A stretch of 64,000 bases of DNA from Flavobacterium pallidum. GTDB lineage: Bacteria; Bacteroidota; Bacteroidia; Flavobacteriales; Flavobacteriaceae. Positions within the stretch are counted from its first letter, which is position 1. Each line of letters opens with the position of its first letter. Below the pieces are notes generated by a model. It ran no database searches, had not been told where the DNA came from, and saw only the letters and a program-made list of their open reading frames with translations. Where the stretch lies: positions 2,914,001 through 2,978,000 of the forward strand of contig NZ_CP029187.1 of NCBI RefSeq assembly GCF_003097535.1, given 5' to 3'. The translations under genes were made by a program, and so were the position numbers. Positions 33,472 through 41,591 of this stretch are shown piece by piece.

Positions 33472-34878
33472 TTAAATATGCAATGACCTGTTTTCCGTGG
33501 CACCTAAGGCCGCCTCTTTTACTGCCTCCGCATACGTTGGATGCGCGTGCGACATCCTTGCGATATCTTCTGCGGAAGCCTTGAATTCCATTGCCGTTAC
33601 GGCTTCGGCGATTAAATCGGCAGTTCTTGCGCCAATCATGTGGATTCCCAATACTTCGTCCGTCTTGGCATCGGCCAATATCTTTACGAAACCATCAGTA
33701 TCACCGCTGGCACGCGATCTTCCCAGGGCTTTAAATGGGAAACTGCCTGTTTTATAGGTGACACCGGCTTCTTTCAATTGCTCTTCGGTTTTTCCGACAG
33801 CAGCAACCTCAGGCCAGGTATATACCACACCCGGAATCAGGTTGTAATCAATATGAGGTTTTTGCCCGGCAAGCGTTTCGGCTACAAATACGCCCTCTTC
33901 TTCTGCTTTGTGCGCCAGCATCGCACCTTTAATGACATCACCGATTGCGTATATGTTTGAAACCGTTGTCTGCAAATAGTCGTTGACTTCAATCTGTCCC
34001 CTTTCGGTGACCTTTACTCCGGCTTTTTCAGCGGCAAGTCCGTCCGTATATGGCCTTCTGCCTACAGCGACCAAAGCGTAATCCCCATCAAGCGTAACAG
34101 TTTCGCCTTTGGCATTATCCGCCTGAACCTGTACGTTATCGCCATTGCGGGTTACTGATTTTACTTTGTGTGAGGTGTAGAATTTCATGCCTTGTTTCTT
34201 CAGGACTTTGGTCAGTTCTTTTGAAAGGCCGCCATCCATACCCGGGATAATCCTGTCGAGGTATTCAACTACCGAAACCTGTGCGCCCAGTCTTAAATAT
34301 ACCTGACCAAGCTCCAATCCGATGACACCGCCACCAATGATGATCAGGTGTTTCGGCACTTCTTTCAACTTTAAAGCTTCCGTGGAAGTGATGATGCGTT
34401 CCTTATCAATGCTGATGAAAGGCAGGCTTGAAGGTTTGGAACCTGTCGCAATGATCGTATATTTGGCTTCAAGTATTTCAGAAGCGCCGTCGTTCTTAGC
34501 CACTTTGATGTGAGTGGCATCTTCAAATGAGCCTACACCTTCAAAAACCGTAATCTTGTTTTTATCCATCAGGTATTTGATTCCTGAAGTGTTTTGGTCG
34601 ACGACTGTACCTTTACGGGCAATCATCTGGTCGATATTGAACTTGATTTCTCCTGAAATTTCGATACCATGTTCTGCGAAATGCGAGGTAGCGTCGTGGT
34701 AATGGTGAGACGAATCCAAAAGTGCCTTTGAAGGAATACAGCCTACGTTGAGGCAGGTCCCGCCTAAAGTACTGTACTTTTCAATTATGGCTGTGCTAAA
34801 TCCCAATTGTGCGCAACGGATTGCAGCCACATATCCGCCCGGTCCTGAACCAATAACGACAACATCAAATGAACTCAT
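33472..34878 (-). CDS. lpdA: Dihydrolipoyl dehydrogenase
   Basis: A 468-residue FAD disulfide oxidoreductase, the E3 component of 2-oxoacid dehydrogenase complexes. Seen are the FAD motif VIGSGPGGYVAAI, the redox disulfide GGTCLNVGCIPSK, the NAD motif IIIGGGVIGLELGQVY, IYAIGDVIKGAMLAHKAEEE and the catalytic His in SHAHPTYAEAVKEAAL. No E1 or E2 gene is adjacent, so it probably serves several complexes in trans. A TAAATTTG box lies 35 nt upstream. Confidence 0.95.
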   Translation of the reverse strand: MSSFDVVVIGSGPGGYVAAIRCAQLGFSTAIIEKYSTLGGTCLNVGCIPSKALLDSSHHYHDATSHFAEHGIEISGEIKFNIDQMIARKGTVVDQNTSGIKYLMDKNKITVFEGVGSFEDATHIKVAKNDGASEILEAKYTIIATGSKPSSLPFISIDKERIITSTEALKLKEVPKHLIIIGGGVIGLELGQVYLRLGAQVSVVEYLDRIIPGMDGGLSKELTKVLKKQGMKFYTSHKVKSVTRNGDNVQVQADNAKGETVTLDGDYALVAVGRRPYTDGLAAEKAGVKVTERGQIEVNDYLQTTVSNIYAIGDVIKGAMLAHKAEEEGVFVAETLAGQKPHIDYNLIPGVVYTWPEVAAVGKTEEQLKEAGVTYKTGSFPFKALGRSRASGDTDGFVKILADAKTDEVLGIHMIGARTADLIAEAVTAMEFKASAEDIARMSHAHPTYAEAVKEAALGATENRSLHI

Positions 34879-34912
34879 GGTATATCTTTTTAGGTTTTTA
34901 AATTTTGAAGCA

Positions 34913-34920
34913 CAAATTTA
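34913..34920 (-). promoter_or_regulatory. -7 promoter box of lpdA
   Basis: Minus-strand TAAATTTG, an exact TAnnTTTG match, 34 nt before the lpdA ATG. Confidence 0.55.
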
Positions 34921-34941
34921 GGGATAAATAGTGAAGTAATT

Positions 34942-35050
34942 CGAAAATTAGGCAATGAGATAAATAGAAAATGTTGTGTAGAAAGAGCTGTTTTAAAATA
35001 CGCCCATCGCTATTATTTTTCTAATTCCCCTATTTCTGATTATCCGATTG
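34942..35050. repeat. Intergenic word-repeat hairpin, AATTAGAAAATTA family (second copy)
   Basis: CGAAAATTAGGCAATGAGATAAATAG on the left (quoted in part as AAAATTAGGCAATGAG) faces TTTTTCTAATTCCCCTA and TCTGATTATCCGATTG on the right. The stop codon of the amino-acid permease gene lies within the right arm. Confidence 0.65.
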
Positions 35051-36953
35051 TTTGCCCCAGTTTACTATTCCTCCTGCTGTATCCGAAGTAAATGGCCAAT
35101 CCGATGAGCAGCCATATGGTGAAATATATCCAGTTCCATACGCTAAGCTCGGCCATCATGTAAAGGCAGCTTATCAACCCCAGCAATGGTATCAGTGATA
35201 AATTCTGACGGTATGACCAGACGAGTAATCCCATCAAAACGAATATGAAGATCCACATTGGGATTTTGTGTTTGAATAGTGAAAAGCCGGATTCATACTT
35301 TAATGCATCAGGAATCGGCAGTGAGGCTACCACTTTTTCATAATCTCCGTTTTCCTGATGGCTTGCGAGCGCATTTTCCAAATCTGCATTGCCTTGTTCC
35401 TGAGGAATCAGGACGTTGTGGACTGCCATCGCCTGCTCTTTATCAAGTGAAGTAACAATATCTGCAGGCTCAAAAACCTGCCGTTCATTGGTTACAAAAT
35501 CCATAGTAGCTTTTTTATTGACTGTAAAAGCGATCGTGATGCCTGTAATTAATAAGACAGGGTAGATAAATTTTGCATTGATGTATGGCGTGCGGAATTT
35601 ACCACGCGGGATGTCTTTTTTATTCTGCAATACCAAAACCCCGGCACAAACAAGTACAAAGGCGAATAATGTTCCGATGCTACAAAGGTCCGTAACCATC
35701 GTCAGGTTCAGGAACAATGCAGGAATGGCGACTACAAATCCAGTGACGATTGTGGCATACGACGGTGTTTTAAACCGTGGATGCACGCGGGAGAATTTCT
35801 TAGGCAGCAACCCATCACGGCTCATGCTCATCCAGATGCGCGGCTGTCCCATCTGGAATACGAGCAATACACTTGCCATGGCTATCACGGCACTCACGGC
35901 GATGATCCCGGACATCCATTTGAGGTTAAGTTTTTCGAATACAAAAGCCAAAGGATCACCCACATTCAGGTCGTTGTAACTGACCATACCAGTGAGGACA
36001 AGGGCTATGATAACGTATAATATCGTACAAATGATAATCGCCCACATCATGCCGCGTGGTAAGTCGCGTTGCGGGTTTTTGCACTCCTCGGCGGTGGTGG
36101 AAATCGCATCGAAGCCAATATACGCAAAGAAAACTGCCGAAACGCCTTTGAGAACGCCTGCTACCCCATTCGGGGCAAACGGATCCCAATTGTCTACATC
36201 TACATAAAAAACACCGACCGCAATCACAAGCAGGATGATGCATAACTTTACGACCACCATCATATTGCTGGCGTTACGCGATTCCTTCATGCCCCTGTAC
36301 ACAAGATAGGTAATAAGCACAATAATGAACAAGGCCGGTAGATCGGCAACGAAGTGGAAAGAGCCTAAAACCGGTGCGCTGTTCCATGCGACATAGGCAT
36401 TCTGCAGGCTTTCACTTAAACTTTCAAAAGGCTTTCCGGTAGCCATCAATGCCGTCGCTTCGTTAAAACCATTGGAAGCGGTGAGGTAATCCATCTGTAT
36501 CCATTGGGGCAGGTGGATGCCACCGCTGTTGAGAAGGCCTGTAAAATAATCGCTCCACGAAATGGCTACGGTGATGTTTCCAATGGCATATTCCATAATG
36601 AGCGCCCAGCCAATGATCCAGGCAATGATTTCCCCGAATGCCACATAGGAATACGTGTAAGCACTTCCGGAAACGGGAACCATCGAAGCAAATTCTGCGT
36701 AAGCGAAAGCCGCAAACCCACAGGCTAAGGCGGTGAAAAGGAACAGGAAAATTACAGCAGGGCCGCCATCGGCACTGGCTTTCCCGATGGTGCTGAAAAT
36801 TCCTGCCCCAACGATGGCAGCGATTCCGAAGGCGGTCAGGTCGCGGGTTGTTAAGTGTTTGCCAAGGCTGCTGTGGCCTTCCGATTCATTTTTTTCAACC
36901 TGCTTTAAAATATCCTGTACCGTCTTTTTGCGGAATAAGTCTGCGAATGCCAT
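35040..36953 (-). CDS. APC-family amino-acid permease
   Basis: A 637-residue inner-membrane transporter. The APC core has the helix-1 motif FGIAAIVGAGIFSTIGKA, a second conserved stretch FAYAEFASMVPVSGSAYTY, and FAYIGFDAISTTAEECKNP. About 14 helices are predicted, with a soluble loop of about 100 residues (DIVTSLDKEQAMAVHNVL) between the last helices, longer than in most relatives. The CAT (cationic amino-acid) branch is the best match, with arginine/lysine or broad substrates. The ATG at 36953 is preferred to an upstream frame lying in a word repeat. Confidence 0.87.
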   Translation of the reverse strand: MAFADLFRKKTVQDILKQVEKNESEGHSSLGKHLTTRDLTAFGIAAIVGAGIFSTIGKASADGGPAVIFLFLFTALACGFAAFAYAEFASMVPVSGSAYTYSYVAFGEIIAWIIGWALIMEYAIGNITVAISWSDYFTGLLNSGGIHLPQWIQMDYLTASNGFNEATALMATGKPFESLSESLQNAYVAWNSAPVLGSFHFVADLPALFIIVLITYLVYRGMKESRNASNMMVVVKLCIILLVIAVGVFYVDVDNWDPFAPNGVAGVLKGVSAVFFAYIGFDAISTTAEECKNPQRDLPRGMMWAIIICTILYVIIALVLTGMVSYNDLNVGDPLAFVFEKLNLKWMSGIIAVSAVIAMASVLLVFQMGQPRIWMSMSRDGLLPKKFSRVHPRFKTPSYATIVTGFVVAIPALFLNLTMVTDLCSIGTLFAFVLVCAGVLVLQNKKDIPRGKFRTPYINAKFIYPVLLITGITIAFTVNKKATMDFVTNERQVFEPADIVTSLDKEQAMAVHNVLIPQEQGNADLENALASHQENGDYEKVVASLPIPDALKYESGFSLFKHKIPMWIFIFVLMGLLVWSYRQNLSLIPLLGLISCLYMMAELSVWNWIYFTIWLLIGLAIYFGYSRRNSKLGQTIG

Positions 36954-37134
36954 ATTGTTTTGGTTTGAATAGGAAACAAATATATTAAAAAATAGTGCGG
37001 GTGTGCCTGAGTGCCTGAAAACCTGAGCAACTTTAAAGTTTAACATGCTTGCTAGTTATTGTTTGTATAATTTAAAACTATTAAAGAATAAAAATATATC
37101 ATAATAAACTATAGCTTAATTAATTCTATGTCAA

Positions 37135-37142
37135 TAAATTTG
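37135..37142 (+). promoter_or_regulatory. -7 promoter box of the peroxiredoxin operon
   Basis: TAAATTTG, an exact TAnnTTTG match, 35 nt before the ATG. The preceding region (37000-37134) holds reiterated TGCCTGAG words and AT-rich sequence. Confidence 0.55.
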
Positions 37143-37177
37143 CCTCAGAAAAATAATAAACCTTAAATATATTACAT

Positions 37178-37813
37178 ATGTCATTAGTCGGTAAAAAATT
37201 TCCAAACATCAGTGTTGATGCCATTTCAGAAATGGGCGATAACCTTAAAATCAACATCTTCGAGGAAGCGGTAAATAACAAGAAAAAAGTGCTTTTATTC
37301 TGGTACCCAAAGGATTTTACTTTTGTATGCCCAACCGAATTGCATGCTTTTCAGGCTGCGCTACCTGAATTTCAAAAAAGGAATACGATGGTAATCGGTG
37401 CTTCATGCGACACGAACGAAGTGCACTTTGCATGGTTGAATACGCCAAAGAACAATGGTGGGATTGAAGGTGTTACCTACCCGATCCTTGCCGATACGAA
37501 CAGGAATCTTTCGAATATCCTTGGCATCCTTGATATCGAGTCGACGAGCTACAGCGAAGAAACCGATTCAGTAATTATTGAAGGTTCGAACGTAACCTAC
37601 AGGGCGACTTACCTGATTGACGAAACCGGAAAAATTTTCCACGAAAGTGTCAATGACATGCCATTGGGCCGTAACGTAAACGAATACCTGAGACTGCTTG
37701 ATGCTTACATTCACGTGCAGGAGAAAGGCGAAGTTTGCCCTGCAAACTGGGAAGAAGGCAAGGAAGCTATGGCAGCTACCCGTGAAGGTGTAGCTTCTTA
37801 CTTAAGTAATTAA
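37178..37813 (+). CDS. Typical 2-Cys peroxiredoxin (AhpC type)
   Basis: A 211-residue thiol peroxidase that reduces H2O2, organic peroxides or peroxynitrite. The peroxidatic cysteine is in DFTFVCPTELHAFQ and the resolving cysteine in GEVCPANWEEGKEAM near the C-terminus, with TYRATYLIDETGKI between. It is the first gene of a unit with an adjacent thioredoxin, its likely reductant, and DUF6952. A CCCTGTACCCTG-type repeat separates the first two genes. Confidence 0.92.
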   Translation: MSLVGKKFPNISVDAISEMGDNLKINIFEEAVNNKKKVLLFWYPKDFTFVCPTELHAFQAALPEFQKRNTMVIGASCDTNEVHFAWLNTPKNNGGIEGVTYPILADTNRNLSNILGILDIESTSYSEETDSVIIEGSNVTYRATYLIDETGKIFHESVNDMPLGRNVNEYLRLLDAYIHVQEKGEVCPANWEEGKEAMAATREGVASYLSN

Positions 37814-37815
37814 AT

Positions 37816-37871
37816 TGGTACAAGGTAGAGGGCAAAAGTATACCTGAACCCTGTACCCTGAACCCTAAACC
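37816..37871. repeat. Intergenic word-repeat hairpin, CCCTGTACCCTG family (second copy)
   Basis: GGTACAAGGTAGAGGG on the left opposes CCTGAACCCTGTACCCTG and AACCC on the right. It lies between the peroxiredoxin and thioredoxin genes and is related to 22790-22869. Confidence 0.75.
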
Positions 37872-37878
37872 AAATAAT

Positions 37879-38196
37879 ATGCTGATCGAATTAAATGAAG
37901 ATACGCTGCAAAACATTGTAGCGAAAAATCCTAAAGTAGTTGTGCAATTTTCTGCGTCATGGTGCGGCAATTGCAGGATTATGAAACCGAAGTTTAAGAA
38001 AATGGCTTCGGAAAACGAGTCGATGACGTTTGTGATTGTAGACGCGGAGCAATCGCCGGAATCGAGGAAACTTGCCAATGTGTCGAATTTACCAACATTT
38101 GCCACTTTCATCAATGGAAAGCTTGTAAATGAAACGCAAACCAACAAAGCCGAGGTTTTGACAGAATTGGTGGACGAAATCGCTGCTGCCTTATGA
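37879..38196 (+). CDS. Thioredoxin-family protein (CGNC active site)
   Basis: A 105-residue thioredoxin fold. The active site is SASWCGNCRIMKP, with CGNC in place of the classical CGPC, and the cis-proline region is NVSNLPTFATFING. Cytosolic. The position behind a 2-Cys peroxiredoxin suggests it recycles that enzyme. The active-site variant would shift its redox potential. The stop overlaps the next start by 4 nt. Confidence 0.88.
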   Translation: MLIELNEDTLQNIVAKNPKVVVQFSASWCGNCRIMKPKFKKMASENESMTFVIVDAEQSPESRKLANVSNLPTFATFINGKLVNETQTNKAEVLTELVDEIAAAL

Positions 38197-38450
38197 AGCT
38201 GCCGGTAATCAAACATTTAACACAATTCATTGAGGACAACGACCAGGATTACCTTATCGAAACGATTGAAGTTCTCGAAGCATTGACCGAAGTACCTTCT
38301 TTAAAGGATGAAGAACTTGATGTAATAGGCGAACTGATCTCGAACATGTACGGCGCACTCGAAGTCAATAAGATGGTGCGCGGCGGCATGGATAAGAAAG
38401 AGGCTTTGAACGCGTTCATGCAGCGGGTTTTGGGGTCGATTGACAAATAA
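38193..38450 (+). CDS. DUF6952-like small protein
   Basis: An 85-residue acidic, helical protein (DNDQDYLIETIEVLEALTE, GALEVNKMVRGGMDKKEAL). I recognise DUF6952, which is found behind the peroxiredoxin-thioredoxin pair in Flavobacteria. No cysteine is present, so it is unlikely to carry electrons itself. The ATG overlaps the thioredoxin stop (ATGA). Function unknown. A terminator follows directly. Confidence 0.78.
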   Translation: MKLPVIKHLTQFIEDNDQDYLIETIEVLEALTEVPSLKDEELDVIGELISNMYGALEVNKMVRGGMDKKEALNAFMQRVLGSIDK

Positions 38451-38474
38451 GTTTTAAATCGTAAGATTAAGAAA

Positions 38475-38499
38475 GAAACCCGGTTAAAGCCGGGTTTTT
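38475..38499 (+). terminator. Terminator of the peroxiredoxin operon
   Basis: AAACCCGG / CCGGGTTT hairpin with a six-base loop and T run, 25 nt after the DUF6952 stop. Bases 38500-38622 up to the ComM-like stop show nothing I can identify. Confidence 0.88.
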
Positions 38500-38622
38500 G
38501 CTTATTAACTTTATTATGCACACAAGTTAGAGTCTATCGACATCATTTTGCTCAAAACCCGGAAGTGTTTTCGCGGCGTTGTATAACGGTCAACTGAGGC
38601 TGCCAATGCCACTGCTAATATC

Positions 38623-40158
38623 CTACCCCAGCCAGCCATCCCGGTCCAAACTCCTGTATTGTATTGCCTCTGCTATATGTGACGATGCTACCTGCTCCTG
38701 TTTGTCCAGATCAGCAATCGTACGCGAAACCTTTAAAATACGGTCATAAGCCCTTGCGGAAAGGTTCAGGCGTTCCATCGCGGTTTTTAGCAATTGTAAA
38801 GAAGCCTCGTCGAGCTTACAATATTCGCGGATCAGCTTGGTGCTCATCTGTGCGTTGTAATGCACTTTTTCCAATGCTGCAAAACGCTGTGTCTGTATTT
38901 CACGTGCTTTGATGACGCGTTGCCTAATCTCGGCGCTGTTTTCAGATTTGCAGTCATCGGACAGCTTTTCAAAAGGAACCGGGGTGACTTCAATATGGAT
39001 GTCGATCCTATCCAATAAAGGCCCTGAAATTTTCCCAAGATAGCGCTGCATTTCATGCTGGGATGCATTTGAAGGGGAATCCGGATCATTAAAGAACCCA
39101 CCCGGACTCGGATTCATACTCGCCACCAACATAAATGATGACGGATAGGTAATCGTAAACTTCGCCCGTGAAATGGTGACTTCCCTGTCTTCCAAAGGCT
39201 GCCGCATCACTTCCAGTACATCGCGCTTAAACTCCGGCAATTCATCGAGGAATAATACGCCATTGTGCGCCATCGAAATCTCACCGGGTTGCGGGTAACT
39301 GCCGCCTCCTACAAGCGCTACATTTGAAATCGTATGATGCGGACTTCGGAATGGGCGTTGGTTCATCAATCCGGCTTCCTTCAGTTTTCCGGCGACGCTG
39401 TGGATTTTTGTCGTTTCCAGTGCTTCCCGAAGCGTCATCGGCGGAAGGATGCTCGGCAATCGTTTCGCAAGCATCGTCTTGCCTGCTCCCGGCGGCCCGA
39501 TCAATATAATATTGTGTCCGCCGGCCGCCGCAATTTCCATACATCTTTTAATGCTCTCCTGCCCTTTTACATCCGAAAAATCAAATTCAGGGAAGTCCAG
39601 GGTTTTGAAGAATTCCGAACGGGTGTCAATAACAGTAGGTTCGACAGTGCCATTTCCTTCAAAGAAATCAATCACTTCTGAAACGTTGGAAACGCCATAC
39701 ACATCGATCCCGTCCACAATCGCTGCTTCATCAGCATTTTGTATCGGCAGGAAAAAACCCTTAAATCCTTCTTCGCGCGCTTTAATGGCTATGGGCAATG
39801 CGCCTTTGATCGGCTGTAAACTGCCGTCAAGCGAAAGTTCGCCCATGATGATGTATTTTTCAACCTCGTCAGATTTGATCTGGCCTGAAGCGGTGAGTAT
39901 CCCGATAGCTAAAGTGAGGTCGTAGGCAGAACCTTCCTTTCGCAGATCGGCCGGGGCCATATTGATGATGATTTTCTTTCCGGGCATGTTGTACCCGTTG
40001 TTCTTAAGCGCCGCCGAAATGCGGAAACTGCTTTCTTTGATAGCATTATCAGGGAGTCCCACAAGATGGTAACCAATCCCTTTGTCCATATTGACTTCCA
40101 CCGTAATGGTTGTGGCTTCCACGCCAAAGACGGCGCTTCCGAAGATTTTAATGAGCAT
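38623..40158 (-). CDS. YifB/ComM-family Mg-chelatase-like AAA ATPase
   Basis: A 511-residue hexameric AAA+ ATPase. The N-terminal Lon-like domain (GYHLVGLPDNAIKES, MGELSLDGSLQPIKGALP) is followed by Walker A LIGPPGAGKTMLAKRLP, Walker B GVLFLDELPEF and the Mg-chelatase C-terminal helical domain (LNLSARAYDRILKVSRT). ComM in other bacteria drives branch migration in natural transformation. The same role is plausible here but no competence genes are near. The ATG at 40158 fits the family start MLIKIFGSAVFG. Confidence 0.9.
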   Translation of the reverse strand: MLIKIFGSAVFGVEATTITVEVNMDKGIGYHLVGLPDNAIKESSFRISAALKNNGYNMPGKKIIINMAPADLRKEGSAYDLTLAIGILTASGQIKSDEVEKYIIMGELSLDGSLQPIKGALPIAIKAREEGFKGFFLPIQNADEAAIVDGIDVYGVSNVSEVIDFFEGNGTVEPTVIDTRSEFFKTLDFPEFDFSDVKGQESIKRCMEIAAAGGHNIILIGPPGAGKTMLAKRLPSILPPMTLREALETTKIHSVAGKLKEAGLMNQRPFRSPHHTISNVALVGGGSYPQPGEISMAHNGVLFLDELPEFKRDVLEVMRQPLEDREVTISRAKFTITYPSSFMLVASMNPSPGGFFNDPDSPSNASQHEMQRYLGKISGPLLDRIDIHIEVTPVPFEKLSDDCKSENSAEIRQRVIKAREIQTQRFAALEKVHYNAQMSTKLIREYCKLDEASLQLLKTAMERLNLSARAYDRILKVSRTIADLDKQEQVASSHIAEAIQYRSLDRDGWLG

Positions 40159-40282
40159 GGCGTATAAATGTTTAATGGCGTTTAGTGGGATAAAAATACC
40201 CAATTCTGCAAAACAAACTATAAAAAATCAATAAAGTTTTTCCATCAAAAACCATTTCATTAAATTTAGGTAAACCAAACCC

Positions 40283-41485
40283 ATGGACCTTAAATCTGGC
40301 TTGCCTTTCTGGCTGATTAAAAACGGACTTGCGAAAGATTACGACACTTTAGATGAAAATACCGAGACCGAAGTACTTATCATCGGTTCCGGGATTACAG
40401 GTGCCTTGGTAGCACATTTCCTTTGTGAGGCCGGGGTAAAATGCGTTATCGCTGACAAACGGATGGCATCAACCGGAAGCACCACTGCCAGTACGGCACA
40501 ATTGCAGTACGAGATCGATGTTTATCTTCATGAACTCATTGAAATTATTGGGGAGGAAAAAGCAGCCAAAGCTTACAAAATGTGCCTCGAATCCATTTTT
40601 ACTTTGCAGAAAATCATAGGGCAGATGGGCATCGACGGTGAATTTGAAATGAAATCGTGCCTGAATCTGGCTTCTGATAAAACCGGTGCGAATACACTTC
40701 GAAGAGAATATAAAGCACGCAAAAAACATGGCCTTCCCTGTGAGCTTTTGGATAAAAAACAACTCAAAGAGAAGTTTAATATCGACCGTGAACTGGCATT
40801 ATATAACGATTGTTCCGCGATAATCGATACTTTCAAATTGTGTACCCAAATCCTCGAATACCACAAGAAAAAATCAGGACTGAAGGTCTACAGCCACACT
40901 GAAATCGTCAGTATCGAACATAAAAGAAACGGCATTGTCGCGCTTACGCAGAAAGGAAATTCCATCAAGGCCAAAAAAGTTGTAGCCGCACCCGGCTATG
41001 AATCTGAAAATCTCCTGGATGAAAAAGTGATGCGGCTGCATTCGACCTATGTATTGGTCAGCAAACCTATTAAAGAGGCAACGTTCTGGAACGAAAAATG
41101 CTTGATCTGGGAAACGGCAAGGCCTTATATCTACATCCGTTCCACGGCTGACAACCGCGTAATGGTTGGCGGTTTTGACGAACCATTTTATGATCCGAAA
41201 CGCAGGGATAAACTAATGGCGCGCAAAAATTCCTACATCCTGAAACGTTTCCATAAATTATTCCCGGATATCCAGATTGAAACGGATTTTTACTGGTGTG
41301 GTACTTTTGGGGAAACCAAAGACGGATTGCCGTTCATTGGTGAGCATGAAAACCACCCGAACATGTATTTCGCATTGGGATACGGCGGAAACGGAATCAC
41401 TTTCAGCGTAATTGCTGCGGAAATTATCAGGGATCTATACCTCGGAAAAAAAACGGAAACGGAATTATTTGCATTTGGAAGGTAA
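40283..41485 (+). CDS. FAD-dependent amino-acid oxidase-like protein
   Basis: A 400-residue DAO-fold oxidoreductase with the Rossmann motif VLIIGSGITGALVAHFLCEAG and EADKR-like IADKRMASTGSTTAST. Late motifs are RSTADNRVMVGGFDEPF and YFALGYGGNGITFSVIAAEI. The ordering recalls GlpD/DadA-type enzymes such as the putative oxidoreductase OrdL. The substrate may be a secondary amine or amino acid. Monocistronic, with a word-repeat hairpin downstream. Confidence 0.8.
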   Translation: MDLKSGLPFWLIKNGLAKDYDTLDENTETEVLIIGSGITGALVAHFLCEAGVKCVIADKRMASTGSTTASTAQLQYEIDVYLHELIEIIGEEKAAKAYKMCLESIFTLQKIIGQMGIDGEFEMKSCLNLASDKTGANTLRREYKARKKHGLPCELLDKKQLKEKFNIDRELALYNDCSAIIDTFKLCTQILEYHKKKSGLKVYSHTEIVSIEHKRNGIVALTQKGNSIKAKKVVAAPGYESENLLDEKVMRLHSTYVLVSKPIKEATFWNEKCLIWETARPYIYIRSTADNRVMVGGFDEPFYDPKRRDKLMARKNSYILKRFHKLFPDIQIETDFYWCGTFGETKDGLPFIGEHENHPNMYFALGYGGNGITFSVIAAEIIRDLYLGKKTETELFAFGR

Positions 41486-41490
41486 ATTAT

Positions 41491-41581
41491 TGGATTTTAG
41501 GACTACTGACTTCTTATATAAATAGTTCCTATTTTAAAATCTTACAGTCTTAAAATCTTACAGCCCTAAAGTCCTGAATCC
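41491..41581. repeat. Intergenic word-repeat hairpin, TAAAATCTTACAG family (second copy)
   Basis: GGATTTTAGGAC on the left opposes GTCCTGAATCC on the right, with tandem TTAAAATCTTACAG words in between. It lies between convergent genes (FAD oxidoreductase and dsbD) and may act as a terminator. Confidence 0.75.
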
Positions 41582-41591
41582 TCTCTGCAAT

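Noticed and set aside
38500..38622. Possible gene remnant or IS fragment between the peroxiredoxin terminator and the ComM-like gene
   Set aside because: No open frame, terminal repeat or recognisable similarity; treated as plain intergenic DNA.
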